Translations under genes and position numbers: made by a program
Notes under the pieces: generated by a model
The model's database searches: none
What the model was told of the DNA's origin: nothing
Seen by the model: only the letters and a program-made list of their open reading frames with translations
Shown here: positions 23,634-32,280 of the stretch, piece after piece
How positions within the stretch are numbered: position 1 is the stretch's first letter
How the letters are laid out: each line of letters starts with the position of its first letter
Assembly: GCA_030625775.1 (NCBI GenBank)
Contig: DAOUQC010000007.1
Location: 41,782-105,781 of the forward strand
Length of the DNA: 64,000 bases
Origin: Verrucomicrobiota bacterium
GTDB lineage: Bacteria > Verrucomicrobiota > Verrucomicrobiia > Verrucomicrobiales > DEV007
Direction: 5' to 3'

Positions 23634-26048
23634 TTACTCGAGGATCGGCATGATTTTTTTGCCGAGGGCCTGTTCTTCGATATCGTGATAGACACCGTAA
23701 AACAGAGAACTGCAGTCCAACCACAGGGTGATGCGGTGCAGGTCTTCTTTGGATAAGTTGACGTCGTAGTGACCATTTTCGAGTAGCTTCAACAACAGGG
23801 AAGCATTTGCACCGACTTCGCCGGGGACGGAGTAGGATGTTTTGTTTCTTTTCAGTCCGGGCCCGTTGCCACCGTAGCGTGTCCATGCGTATGGAGTCAG
23901 GTTTTTGTAGGCGGTGGACCAGCCGTATTTTTCAAAGCTATCGCCTTTGAGGGAAATGGCCTGCTCGGATTGTTCATGACAGGAGGTGCAGTTTCGATCG
24001 AGCACATTTTGCACCAGGCGAGGAAAGGTCAGGGGGAAGGAACCTTCCACATCTGCTTTGATTTTTGAAGGGGTGCGCTGAAAGGCGATCGGGCTTTTGG
24101 TGTATTTGGCCGAGGGGGAGCTGGATTTTGATTCATGACAGCCCACGCAGCTCAGTCGTTCACCATCGTGCAGATAGGTTGCTGAGCGCATCGATTGAAC
24201 CGCACGTCCTTTGTCGTCCAGCGCTTGGAAATATAGCGGCACTCCACTGGGGGCCTCGAAGTAGACGCTGCCGTCCTTTTCGACAGGAACCGTGCCGAGC
24301 ACTCCGCGCCCAAGTGATTGGGTGCCGTAGCCGATGTTGGGTTCAGCCTGGGCGGGCGTGGTTTTGGGAAATAATTGAACAACGCGCAAGGCGGCAATCT
24401 TAGTGTTATCGGGCCAGGGCTGTTCGCTTTCGTAAATATTCATCACTGCGACCTCTCCCTTGTTGTTGCCGCTTTGGCTTGTTTTGTCAGGCAGTGCCGG
24501 GGGGCGCTTGCGTGAACGTAAGGGAATGGGATCCAGGCAAGGCACGGAAGGGTCTCGGTAAATCAATTCGCGATTGCCAAAGCTGTCGATCAGGTAGATT
24601 CCATAGTCCTGCCCCTTTCTATCGTAGGTACAAAGGTAGTAGTTTTCGCTCAGCGGCCAGGGTGACCCGATTTGCTCCGCTCCCGCCACGCGTTTTTCCT
24701 TGGGGCCGCGGGGGATGCCGGGGGCGAGCTCCGATTCGGGCAGAAAGATATCCGGCGTCAGTCGTTTGACTTGCGACATGGCTTTGTCATCGGGAACTCC
24801 AAGGTCGATCATGATCAGGGAACCATAGGCTTGTCCGTGGTGCGGGGCGGAGATGCCGCTGTAATTATTCGAATCCGGGATGGCACGTAGAGAGAGTTCC
24901 ATCCACGGACGGGATTCGCGTTTGATCGCATAATTCCCATGCAGCGCACGTGGATCCCTGCCGTCCGGGTAGGTGAGCCAGAGGTGATGCGCGGAGTCTG
25001 AATCACGGTCGACATAATCCCAGCGGGTGTAAACCAACATGCCGCTGTTATCTACGCTGGGATGCCATTCGTGGGTCTCATGGTGACTCAGACGGTGGAT
25101 ATTGGCTCCGTTGCCTTCCATGCTGTGCAAGGTGTAGACAGGGTCGGGGCGTGTTCCGCAGCGCAGGAAGCCTCCACGCCGTTCGGAGACAAAAGCGATG
25201 CGCCCGCCAGGCAGGTAGCAGGGATCAAAGTCATTCCATTTTCCGTCAGTGAGTTGTGTTAATCCACTGCCATCGAGTTTCATTTTAAAGATGTGATAGG
25301 TACTCTGCAAGGTCCAGAGATCCTGTTGCGGTGTGCGCGGAGTGGGTTCGACAGGAACATCGGCTTCGGTCCAGGCAAAGGCGATTTCGTCACCGGAATA
25401 ATTCAAGTCAAGCGAGATGAAGGAGCCGTTTTCCAGTTTTTTGCCTTCCAATCGACCATTTTGTACCAGGGCTTTTGGCATCAGGTCTTGAAGCACGGGT
25501 TTGTCGCTAAAAGGATTGTTCAGGACATAAACCGATCCACCCGGAGGCGCGTGGAAGCCGTAGTATTGATCGACCATGTGCTCAAAGCGAGCACGGTGAT
25601 GAGTCAGGAAAACAATTTTGTCAAAATCCAACAGTGGGTTGGAGAAGGCAATGCGGCGACGGAGTTTGCAGGCTGTCAGGAACAAGTTCTGGCGTTTGGT
25701 ATCGTCAGCTGCCAAGGCCTTGTTTTTATCACTCAAGGCTTTGATCTCACTCTCGAGCACTTTTGTATCTGCAGGATTGAGATCGTTCAGCAGGGCGGTG
25801 GTCCGGCGCAAAACTACATCGAGTGGATTGTGATCGGTTTTGAATAACAGGGCTGCTTGCTGGAAGGTTTCCTGTTGCAGACGTTTTTGAGCGGATTCGC
25901 CAGGTCTTTTTGCTAATTGCTCGGACAGGTATTGATATTCATCGAGCCAGCTTTTGTGGATTTCATCGTTGGCTTTGAGGCTTCCACAAAAAAAGACGAG
26001 GATGGGAAGCAGGGCTCCACAGATGCGGAATGGGCCAATTTTGGTCAT
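23634..26048 (-). CDS. HzsA-like di-haem c-type cytochrome with propeller domain (paralogue 3)
   Basis: An 804-residue exported protein with a signal peptide (1-26). A predicted helical region at about 30-130 is rich in charged residues and may be a coiled coil. Propeller blades follow (TYHIFKMKLDGSGLTQLTDGKWNDFDPCYLPGGRIAFVSE; LWLTYPDGRDPRALHGN), then the bridge VLGTVPVEKDGSVYFEAPSGVPLYFQALDDKGRAVQSMRS. Haem sites are CVGCH (634-638) and CTSCH (687-691). It resembles paralogue 2 more than paralogue 1 in its helical N-terminus and two haems. The RidA-like gene is encoded 21 bases upstream on the same strand, so the two may form one transcript with the 27212-29038 gene. Confidence 0.85.
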   Translation of the reverse strand: MTKIGPFRICGALLPILVFFCGSLKANDEIHKSWLDEYQYLSEQLAKRPGESAQKRLQQETFQQAALLFKTDHNPLDVVLRRTTALLNDLNPADTKVLESEIKALSDKNKALAADDTKRQNLFLTACKLRRRIAFSNPLLDFDKIVFLTHHRARFEHMVDQYYGFHAPPGGSVYVLNNPFSDKPVLQDLMPKALVQNGRLEGKKLENGSFISLDLNYSGDEIAFAWTEADVPVEPTPRTPQQDLWTLQSTYHIFKMKLDGSGLTQLTDGKWNDFDPCYLPGGRIAFVSERRGGFLRCGTRPDPVYTLHSMEGNGANIHRLSHHETHEWHPSVDNSGMLVYTRWDYVDRDSDSAHHLWLTYPDGRDPRALHGNYAIKRESRPWMELSLRAIPDSNNYSGISAPHHGQAYGSLIMIDLGVPDDKAMSQVKRLTPDIFLPESELAPGIPRGPKEKRVAGAEQIGSPWPLSENYYLCTYDRKGQDYGIYLIDSFGNRELIYRDPSVPCLDPIPLRSRKRPPALPDKTSQSGNNKGEVAVMNIYESEQPWPDNTKIAALRVVQLFPKTTPAQAEPNIGYGTQSLGRGVLGTVPVEKDGSVYFEAPSGVPLYFQALDDKGRAVQSMRSATYLHDGERLSCVGCHESKSSSPSAKYTKSPIAFQRTPSKIKADVEGSFPLTFPRLVQNVLDRNCTSCHEQSEQAISLKGDSFEKYGWSTAYKNLTPYAWTRYGGNGPGLKRNKTSYSVPGEVGANASLLLKLLENGHYDVNLSKEDLHRITLWLDCSSLFYGVYHDIEEQALGKKIMPILE

Positions 26049-26069
26049 AATAGGTTTGGGCGGGGAGGC

Positions 26070-27188
26070 TTAATTTTTTTTGATGGCGTCGACTTCCAGT
26101 TCGAACAGGAGGTCATCGCGACAGACGTCGTTCTGAACCAACCCTATCGGCATGTCGGGAAGTTGGTGGGCCTGGCAGTATTCAGTGAATCGATCAAAAT
26201 CATTTTTGTTTTTCACATAGGCCACTCCACGAACCACGTCCTCCCATCCCATATTCCGGGAACTGAGGATGGCCTGGGTCACTTCCATGGTGTAAGCGAT
26301 CTGTGCCTCGACGTCATCGACGTGCAGGGTGAATCCGTCCGGATCGATACTGGCGGTGCCGGATATATAGAGCCGTTGAATTTCCGGGGTGGCAATTTCC
26401 ACCGCCCGGCTGAAGGAGCTGTCGTAGTCGAGTGCCGGGCATTGCAAGGGAGACGGAACCGCCTGGATGGTGGCTTCATCGGAAAGTGCTTCGGCCGCCA
26501 GAACGCTGGCCTGGATGGCACTGCCTGCGCTGTTGGCCCCTCCTACTCCGGTGCTGGCGGGAACTCTCTTTTTGAAAACATCACGGGGTTTGAAAAAATC
26601 AGTTCTTGCCTGGTTGAAATCATCGTACCAGTCAAGGATGTCATCCAGATACAGCCAGGTGCGGGCGACATTGTCAAAGGTCATGTTGGTGCCCCGCAAA
26701 GCATCCTCCATGCGCTCGAAGAGTTGGTGGGTCTGAGCGCCTCGGTCGAGTTGGGCTTCCGGGTGGAGGTTGTCCAGCAGGACGTATCGGACATAGGGGT
26801 CTTTCAGTTCGTTTCCAACTAACTGTCCTCCGAGCCAGACCGGCTTGACCGAGCCTCCGGTGACCGCATGCACATAAACTCCGGCTACCGGACACTCACC
26901 CATTGAGTCGGGCCGGGTATGGTTGAGGCGGCATTCATCGCAGTTGTAGCAGTATCGCTGTTGCAGGTCCTCTGTTCCATGAGTGTTGACTCTGCCATGG
27001 ATGTCCATTCGTAGAATGCTGGGGGAGTCCAGCACGGCCAGGAAAGCATCCAGACGCTCGAACATTTCCGCCGGAGATTCTCCGGGAGCTGCCAAAACGG
27101 TGAGAAAGTGCTCGACCATGCCGCTGTGTTTGAGGCTGGTGATGTAGTTTCCGGTGGGCAGGTCGAGGGTGTTTTTTTCTAATAACAT
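26070..27188 (-). CDS. Two-domain RidA/YjgF-like protein with a cysteine cluster
   Basis: A 372-residue protein. The C-terminal region (about 235-370) has the RidA/YjgF fold pattern: RLYISGTASIDPDGFTLHVDDVEAQIAYTMEVTQAILSS, then VVRGVAYVKNKNDFDRFTEYC and DLLFELEVDAI. The N-terminal and middle part carries a second such unit (FERMEDALRGTNMTFDNVARTWLYLDDILDWYDDFNQARTDFF), an arrangement seen in chorismatase-like RidA relatives. An insert at residues 80-99 has four cysteines in the order CX2CX2CX12C, not expected in RidA, which suggests a metal or iron-sulfur site. There is no signal peptide. It sits between two exported cytochrome genes on the same strand. The catalytic role is unknown. Confidence 0.75.
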   Translation of the reverse strand: MLLEKNTLDLPTGNYITSLKHSGMVEHFLTVLAAPGESPAEMFERLDAFLAVLDSPSILRMDIHGRVNTHGTEDLQQRYCYNCDECRLNHTRPDSMGECPVAGVYVHAVTGGSVKPVWLGGQLVGNELKDPYVRYVLLDNLHPEAQLDRGAQTHQLFERMEDALRGTNMTFDNVARTWLYLDDILDWYDDFNQARTDFFKPRDVFKKRVPASTGVGGANSAGSAIQASVLAAEALSDEATIQAVPSPLQCPALDYDSSFSRAVEIATPEIQRLYISGTASIDPDGFTLHVDDVEAQIAYTMEVTQAILSSRNMGWEDVVRGVAYVKNKNDFDRFTEYCQAHQLPDMPIGLVQNDVCRDDLLFELEVDAIKKN

Positions 27189-27211
27189 GGGCTGTGGCAG
27201 GCGGCTGGTTT

Positions 27212-29038
27212 CTATAAAGACAGGACGTATTCAACGAGATCATCAATTTCGTCCCTGCTCAGATTCTGGGTGTAACCGTGATCATCATCAGGGTTGTGCG
27301 TGGTCACCACATCACGAATGCTTTGTGAGCGGCCGTCGTGGAGGTAAGGAGCGCTCCGCCAAATTTCAATGAGGGTGGGCACGTCGTATTTTGTATCGAT
27401 TTCCCGTCCGGTGCCGGTTCCCACTTGGTAAAGTTTCAGGTCAGTAAAATAATCTCCAGCATGGCACTTGCCGCATTTGGCTTTTTTGAAAACAGCCTTT
27501 CCGCGTTGGGCGGATTCGGACAGCTGATTGTCCACTAGATGCGGACTGGGCACGGCTCGCATGGATTTTAGGAATTCATCAATCGCCACAGCATCCGATT
27601 CCGGCAGCACAGCCATGAAAAAACGAATGCCGGCCCGCACCGAAGTTTCGGCATTGGCACGGCAGCCGGTGACAGTTGTGGGAGGGGTTTTATGTGACAG
27701 TAACAAGCTTTTGGTATTTTTGGGATTACCGATGCCGTCGTTGAGGATGTCCCAGTTGAGCGCGTCAATGCGTTCGCTGGGGTGGCAACTGGTACAGCTT
27801 TGCCATTGCTGAAAACAAAAGGATCCATCGTTAAACAGAAAACGACCGCGACGGGCCACATCCATTTTTTTTACCGGCCCAAGAGATAGCGCAGACACGG
27901 TGGGGTTATCAGAATTGGAGAGATCCACGACTCCGATGTCATCACTAAAAAACTGGGCTACATAGAGTCGCTGTCCGCTGATCACACAATGCCGAGGCCC
28001 TAGGCCCGGCAACTTCACTCGCTTGCGTATGCCGACCAGAAAACTGAGGTCGTTGGGGGCCTGGCTATCACCTGCCGTGAGTTTTTTGTGCAAAGCCGTC
28101 CGGTCGATCAAGCTGATTTCGTGGCTTCCTGCATGGCTCACGGCCAGGGTTGTGCCGTCATCGGTGATGGCGATCCCCCAAGGATTGGGGGCACCCAGAT
28201 CGATATCATCGAGCAAAAAGGTGTTGTGGAAGGTCATTTTCTGGAGATCAAAGACACTGACGGCATTGGTATTGACCCAACCTCGTTCGAGTTGAGTGGT
28301 GGGCAGTTGATAGCGGGCGAGTACGTGGCTGACGTAGGCATATTTGCCGTCGGGTGAGAGGCAGATGTCCTGAAGTCCATTGCTGCCATTGGGGAGGGCA
28401 AACTCCCCACTGACTTTGGATGTTTTGGTGTCGATGATGGAAATCGATGCAGCCACGTAATCTGCATTTGCTGCCCCTGCCGGCAGGTGGTTGACCACCA
28501 GTAAGTGGACGCCGTCGGAGCTCAGTGCGGCGGCAAGGGGTTCGCGTTTTACCGGAATGCGTGAACGGGTTTTTCCCGACTTTGTATCGATGACCGAGAC
28601 ATCGTTATTGAAGCGATTACAGAGATAGAGCGTTTTTCCGTCAGCGCTCACTACCGGAGCTGTCGGGCTATGCCCTGTCGGGTAGCTGGTGAGCTGCTTG
28701 CCGGATTGAGTATCAAATACCAAAGCCTGCCCTTTGCTGACCCCGGCAGTGACAAATAGTTTTTTTCCATCGGGTGACAGGGCGAGGCCGGTGGGTTCCA
28801 CTGGGATTGAGAGGCGGCGAATCAGCTTGCCGCTCGCAAGGTCAAGTTCTGCTACGGTATTGGCTGTGGTTTCGCTAACAAATAGGTGTTTTTTATCCTT
28901 ACTAAGCAGCACCTGTGAGGGTGATCGGTATGGTTCATCCGCAAGGCAAGGAATCGAAAGGAGTCCTATTATGAACCCCAGGAACAAAGCAGGGATTTTA
29001 ATGCAGAAGATAAGCTGTGGCTGTTTTTGGAAGATCAA
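27212..29038 (-). CDS. YVTN beta-propeller fused to a di-haem peroxidase-like domain
   Basis: The protein has an N-terminal seven-bladed YVTN-type propeller (about 40-390). Blades recur as LSPDGKKLFVTAG..., VSADGKTLYLCNRFNNDVSVIDTKSGK, and similar. The C-terminal part resembles MauG/cytochrome c peroxidase, with haem sites CTSCH and CGKCH 107 residues apart (counting from first cysteine to first cysteine) and a closing SAPYLHDGRSQSIRDVVTTHNP. The start is uncertain because there is no ATG. TTG 29038 gives a compact signal peptide (hydrophobic run about 14-31, ending CLA); TTG 29101 would add 21 residues. Such fusions are typical of PVC and other environmental bacteria and probably act as periplasmic redox enzymes or peroxidases. 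The RidA-like gene follows 23 bases later. Confidence 0.85.
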   Translation of the reverse strand: MIFQKQPQLIFCIKIPALFLGFIIGLLSIPCLADEPYRSPSQVLLSKDKKHLFVSETTANTVAELDLASGKLIRRLSIPVEPTGLALSPDGKKLFVTAGVSKGQALVFDTQSGKQLTSYPTGHSPTAPVVSADGKTLYLCNRFNNDVSVIDTKSGKTRSRIPVKREPLAAALSSDGVHLLVVNHLPAGAANADYVAASISIIDTKTSKVSGEFALPNGSNGLQDICLSPDGKYAYVSHVLARYQLPTTQLERGWVNTNAVSVFDLQKMTFHNTFLLDDIDLGAPNPWGIAITDDGTTLAVSHAGSHEISLIDRTALHKKLTAGDSQAPNDLSFLVGIRKRVKLPGLGPRHCVISGQRLYVAQFFSDDIGVVDLSNSDNPTVSALSLGPVKKMDVARRGRFLFNDGSFCFQQWQSCTSCHPSERIDALNWDILNDGIGNPKNTKSLLLSHKTPPTTVTGCRANAETSVRAGIRFFMAVLPESDAVAIDEFLKSMRAVPSPHLVDNQLSESAQRGKAVFKKAKCGKCHAGDYFTDLKLYQVGTGTGREIDTKYDVPTLIEIWRSAPYLHDGRSQSIRDVVTTHNPDDDHGYTQNLSRDEIDDLVEYVLSL

Positions 29039-29203
29039 AATGCTTATAGGGGGTAAGAGGGGGGGGGTGGCAACATCGGCTGGCAGGCAGAGCAGATGCA
29101 AATTTCAGAAGCTGATTTCTGCCTGCTTTTAGTGAAAACCCCAATATGTGCGGATCTTTAGTTAGTTTATGCATGCAGTGGGTTGGGCTTTGGAGACAAG
29201 ACA

Positions 29204-29259
29204 GCCAGCCGAGCGAAAGCGAGACAGGTGACCCGAAGGGGCAAGCGAAGCATCCAAAG
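29204..29259 (-). repeat. Dispersed intergenic hairpin repeat, copy A
   Basis: Read on the minus strand this begins CTTTGGATGCTTCGCT and ends near CGCTCGGCTG. It aligns with copy B (33464-33520, plus strand) over about 50 bases with scattered differences, and its distal half aligns with copy C (37591-37618, minus strand). The centre forms a short stem (CCC/GGG with a TTC loop). It lies in the gap between the propeller-peroxidase gene and a sulfatase. Confidence 0.6.
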
Positions 29260-29330
29260 TTCATTTCCCTAGGTAATATTTCATAGGGTAATTTGTGGTT
29301 AGACGAGAGTCAGTGCATAATAGGTATCTC

Positions 29331-31160
29331 ATGAAGGCTTTGCGTAACAACGGATATACCTGTGCACTGAAAATTACGGCTGTTTTGCTTTTCACGGCAG
29401 GCATTTTGACTGCGGCCGAGGTTCGAAAGCCGAACGTGCTGCTGATCCTCACCGATGACCAGGGGTATGGAGATTTGCGTTATAACGGCAATTCGAAGAT
29501 TGATACTCCTGTGCTGGATCGTTTAGCCAAGCAGTCAACACGCTTTGAGCACTTTATGGTTTCGCCGCTGTGTTCGATGACGCGAGCGAGTTTGTTGACC
29601 GGTCGCTATAATCTGAGGACTGGATGTGGCTCGGTTACACGTGGCCTGGAAGCCGTGCGGTCGGATGAGGTGATGATTCCTGAAGTTCTCAAACAGGCGG
29701 GATATGCAACCGGCATGTTTGGCAAATGGCATATCGGTGAGTATTACCCGAGTCACCCCAGGGGTCAGGGCTTTGACGAGTTCCTCGGCATGCCGCAGGG
29801 GCACTGGGATAATTACTTTGATCCACAACTGGAACACAACGGCAAAATGATCCAGACCAAGGGGTATATATCCGATGTGTTGACCGACGCGGCGATGAAG
29901 TTCATCTCGGATAATCAGGACAAGCCTTTTTTCTGTTACCTGCCTTTCAATGCGCCGCACACTCCGATGCAGGTGGCGGATTCTTATTACGACAAGTACA
30001 AAGGTCGCGGCATTGATGACAACAAAACCGCCGCAATTTACGGTATGATTCAGAACATCGATGAGAATCTGGGGCGCTTGTTTGAGCTATTGGATGACTT
30101 GAAGCTTGCCGATGATACCATCGTCATTTTCATGTCGGATAACGGAGCGGAGGGGCCAGAGGGCAGTCGTTTCAATGCGGGTATGAGAGGCATGAAGGGA
30201 TCGGTTCACGAAGGTGGCATGCGGGTTCCTTGTTTTGTGCGCTGGCCGGGCAAAATAAAAGCGGATCAAAATATAAAACAACTGTCAGCCCATCTCGACA
30301 TGTTGCCAACGATTGCGGAACTGTGCGGCATCGATTTGAACCAAGTTAAAACCAAGCCGCTCGACGGGCACAGCCTGGCCCCTTTGTTGCTGGGGCAGAA
30401 GGCAGACGGACCGATTGAGCGCCAGGTGTTTTCACGCGTGATTCGATGGTGGGCTCTTAAGGGGGTGGAAGAGCCGGTGCTGGCAAGCGTGGACATGCCG
30501 TATCCCGGAGCGGTGCGGACACAACGCTGGCGAGCGGTGAATGAAGGTGAGGATTGGCAGCTGTTTGACATGCAGGCCGATCCGAGTCAAAAAAAGAACG
30601 TGGCGTCAGAGCATAAGCAGGTTATCGGGCGGCTTTCCAAGGTTTATGATGACTGGTTTGTCGATGTGAGAAAGGTTCCCATTGAACGGCCTGTGATTGA
30701 TATTGGTCACTCGGATTGGCCGGAGACAAAGCTTACAGTTCCGGAAGCTCGAATGGACGAAGGGCTTCGTTGGTACAACGGGTGGGGTTTTGCGCATGAT
30801 TGGATTACGGATTGGAAAAAGGCGGGAGAAAAAATCTGGTGGGAAACAAAAATCATCAACGGAGGCCGCTACAAGGTGAGTCTGAAATACGCCTGTGATG
30901 AGGATATGATTGGTACAAAATTGCAGGTGAGCGCATCCGGATCTTCCGTGGAAGGTGTGATTCGCGCCGCTCATGCCCCGAAGCCGGTTCAGCGTCTTAC
31001 GCGGATCAAGAAGAAGCGTTTTGTGCAGACTTTTACTACTCAGGAATTGGGAGAGATTGAATTGAAATCCGGAGAAAGTAAAGTGATGATGGAGCTGACG
31101 CATCCTGCCAACAAAACAACACTTGATGTGCATTCGCTGATCTTGAAAAGAGTCGATTAA
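29331..31160 (+). CDS. Type I sulfatase with a C-terminal beta-domain and a variant CSMTR motif
   Basis: A 609-residue exported sulfatase starting at ATG 29331; the in-frame GTG at 29295 would put 12 residues before the signal peptide. Metal ligands D42-D43 are in LTDDQGYGD. The modified-residue site reads C81-S-M-T-R85, followed by ASLLTGRYN. The consensus is CxPxR or CxAxR, so the methionine at the third position is unusual. Other landmarks are FGKWHIGEYYP, FFCYLPFNAPHTPM, IVIFMSDNGAEGP and LFDMQADPSQKKN. Residues about 495-609 form an extra beta-sandwich-like domain (WWETKIINGGRYKVSLKYAC), also found in the sulfatase at 50274. Substrate is probably a sulfated glycan. Confidence 0.9.
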   Translation: MKALRNNGYTCALKITAVLLFTAGILTAAEVRKPNVLLILTDDQGYGDLRYNGNSKIDTPVLDRLAKQSTRFEHFMVSPLCSMTRASLLTGRYNLRTGCGSVTRGLEAVRSDEVMIPEVLKQAGYATGMFGKWHIGEYYPSHPRGQGFDEFLGMPQGHWDNYFDPQLEHNGKMIQTKGYISDVLTDAAMKFISDNQDKPFFCYLPFNAPHTPMQVADSYYDKYKGRGIDDNKTAAIYGMIQNIDENLGRLFELLDDLKLADDTIVIFMSDNGAEGPEGSRFNAGMRGMKGSVHEGGMRVPCFVRWPGKIKADQNIKQLSAHLDMLPTIAELCGIDLNQVKTKPLDGHSLAPLLLGQKADGPIERQVFSRVIRWWALKGVEEPVLASVDMPYPGAVRTQRWRAVNEGEDWQLFDMQADPSQKKNVASEHKQVIGRLSKVYDDWFVDVRKVPIERPVIDIGHSDWPETKLTVPEARMDEGLRWYNGWGFAHDWITDWKKAGEKIWWETKIINGGRYKVSLKYACDEDMIGTKLQVSASGSSVEGVIRAAHAPKPVQRLTRIKKKRFVQTFTTQELGEIELKSGESKVMMELTHPANKTTLDVHSLILKRVD

Positions 31161-31209
31161 GAAACTTTTGGGTGAGGCGAGGGTTTATATTTTACCGGTA
31201 TAGTGAAAT

Positions 31210-32208
31210 ATGAATACTCCGCAAATTATAATCCCTCATCGTTATAGGTTAAAGGTAATCATAGCCGGGTTCTTGATTGCGGTTACTGGTTTTTCTCAAT
31301 CAGCTGAGCCGGGGATCAAGGAACTGCTTTTGGAAGCGAAGGACGAAGCGAAGGACGAAGCGAGGTCGCGTGAGGTTCCGCTCAAGGTTTATCTTACAGA
31401 AAAGTCATTGGAAAAACAGCCGGTGATCTTGTTTTCCCACGGCCTGGGCGGCTCGCGGGAGGGCAGTGCTTTTTTAGGGAAGCACTGGGCCAAGGCGGGT
31501 TATGTTGCGGTGTTCCTGCAGCATCCCGGTAGTGATGAAAGTATCTGGAAAGATGTTCCTCCGGCTGAGCGCAGGAAGTCTTTCCAGTCAGCGGCATCCG
31601 CGAAATCGTTCATTGACCGGGTAGGCGATGTGAAGTTTGTGCTCGATCAACTCGAAAGATGGAACGGAGAAGCAAAACACCCTTTGTCCGGGCGAATGGA
31701 TCTCGATCACGTCGGTATGAGCGGCCACAGTTTTGGGGCGGTCACCACCCAGGCCGTGATGGGCCAGAAAGTGGGGCAGCAACAACCTTTTCACGATACA
31801 CGGCTGGACGCTTTCATCCTGATGAGTCCGTCGCCGCCCGCCAAGGGATCGGTGAAAGCGGCCTACGGTCACATTGATGAGCCGATTTTCTGCATGACGG
31901 GAACAAAAGATGAGAGCATGATTGGCACACGTTCACATGTCACACCGGAATCGAGACAGACTGTTTATCCGGATCTCAAGGATGGTGGAAAGTATCATGT
32001 CGTTTTTAAAGATGGAGAGCATTTCGTTTTTTCAGGATCGAGCCGGCGTGGCCGGAAACGAGATCCCCGTTATCACCCCGCTATCCTGAAGCTCACCACC
32101 GCGTTCTGGGATGCTCACCTGAAAGATGACAAAAAAGTGAAGGAATGGATGCAGTCTAAAAAAGCACGCGAAGTTCTGATCGATGAAGATGTGTATGAGT
32201 GGAAGTGA
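31210..32208 (+). CDS. Secreted alpha/beta hydrolase (PAF-acetylhydrolase/chlorophyllase-like)
   Basis: A 332-residue hydrolase with a signal peptide (hydrophobic run about 14-30). The oxyanion segment is HGLGG (77-81) and the nucleophile elbow is G172-H-S174-F-G. The late histidine is probably in DGEHFVFSG. The arrangement resembles the platelet-activating-factor acetylhydrolase/dienelactone-type group. A 12-base tandem repeat near the N-terminus encodes KDEA twice (residues 44-51). It lies 49 bases after the sulfatase gene on the same strand and may be co-transcribed. Removal of acyl esters from a glycan is a plausible job but unproven. Confidence 0.82.
   Translation: MNTPQIIIPHRYRLKVIIAGFLIAVTGFSQSAEPGIKELLLEAKDEAKDEARSREVPLKVYLTEKSLEKQPVILFSHGLGGSREGSAFLGKHWAKAGYVAVFLQHPGSDESIWKDVPPAERRKSFQSAASAKSFIDRVGDVKFVLDQLERWNGEAKHPLSGRMDLDHVGMSGHSFGAVTTQAVMGQKVGQQQPFHDTRLDAFILMSPSPPAKGSVKAAYGHIDEPIFCMTGTKDESMIGTRSHVTPESRQTVYPDLKDGGKYHVVFKDGEHFVFSGSSRRGRKRDPRYHPAILKLTTAFWDAHLKDDKKVKEWMQSKKAREVLIDEDVYEWK
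31333..31364 (+). repeat. 12-base tandem repeat in the hydrolase gene
   Basis: The unit GAAGCGAAGGAC occurs twice in full and then about two-thirds of a third time. It encodes EAKD units just after the signal peptide. Length can vary between strains at such in-frame repeats. Confidence 0.75.
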
Positions 32209-32280
32209 AATTTCAGTTCACTTTCCGTTTTAATCGACAGCCCGAGGTTACTTTTTACGGCAGGGATTGCTCCGCGTTCT

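Noticed and set aside
17959..26048. Anammox-type hydrazine synthesis
   Set aside because: Only HzsA-like proteins are present. No HzsB/HzsC or hydrazine dehydrogenase gene was found, so HzsA similarity alone does not support it.
25917..26822. A 301-codon plus-strand frame over the RidA-like and HzsA-like genes
   Set aside because: Both real genes on the minus strand have clear family motifs across this region; the plus frame has none.
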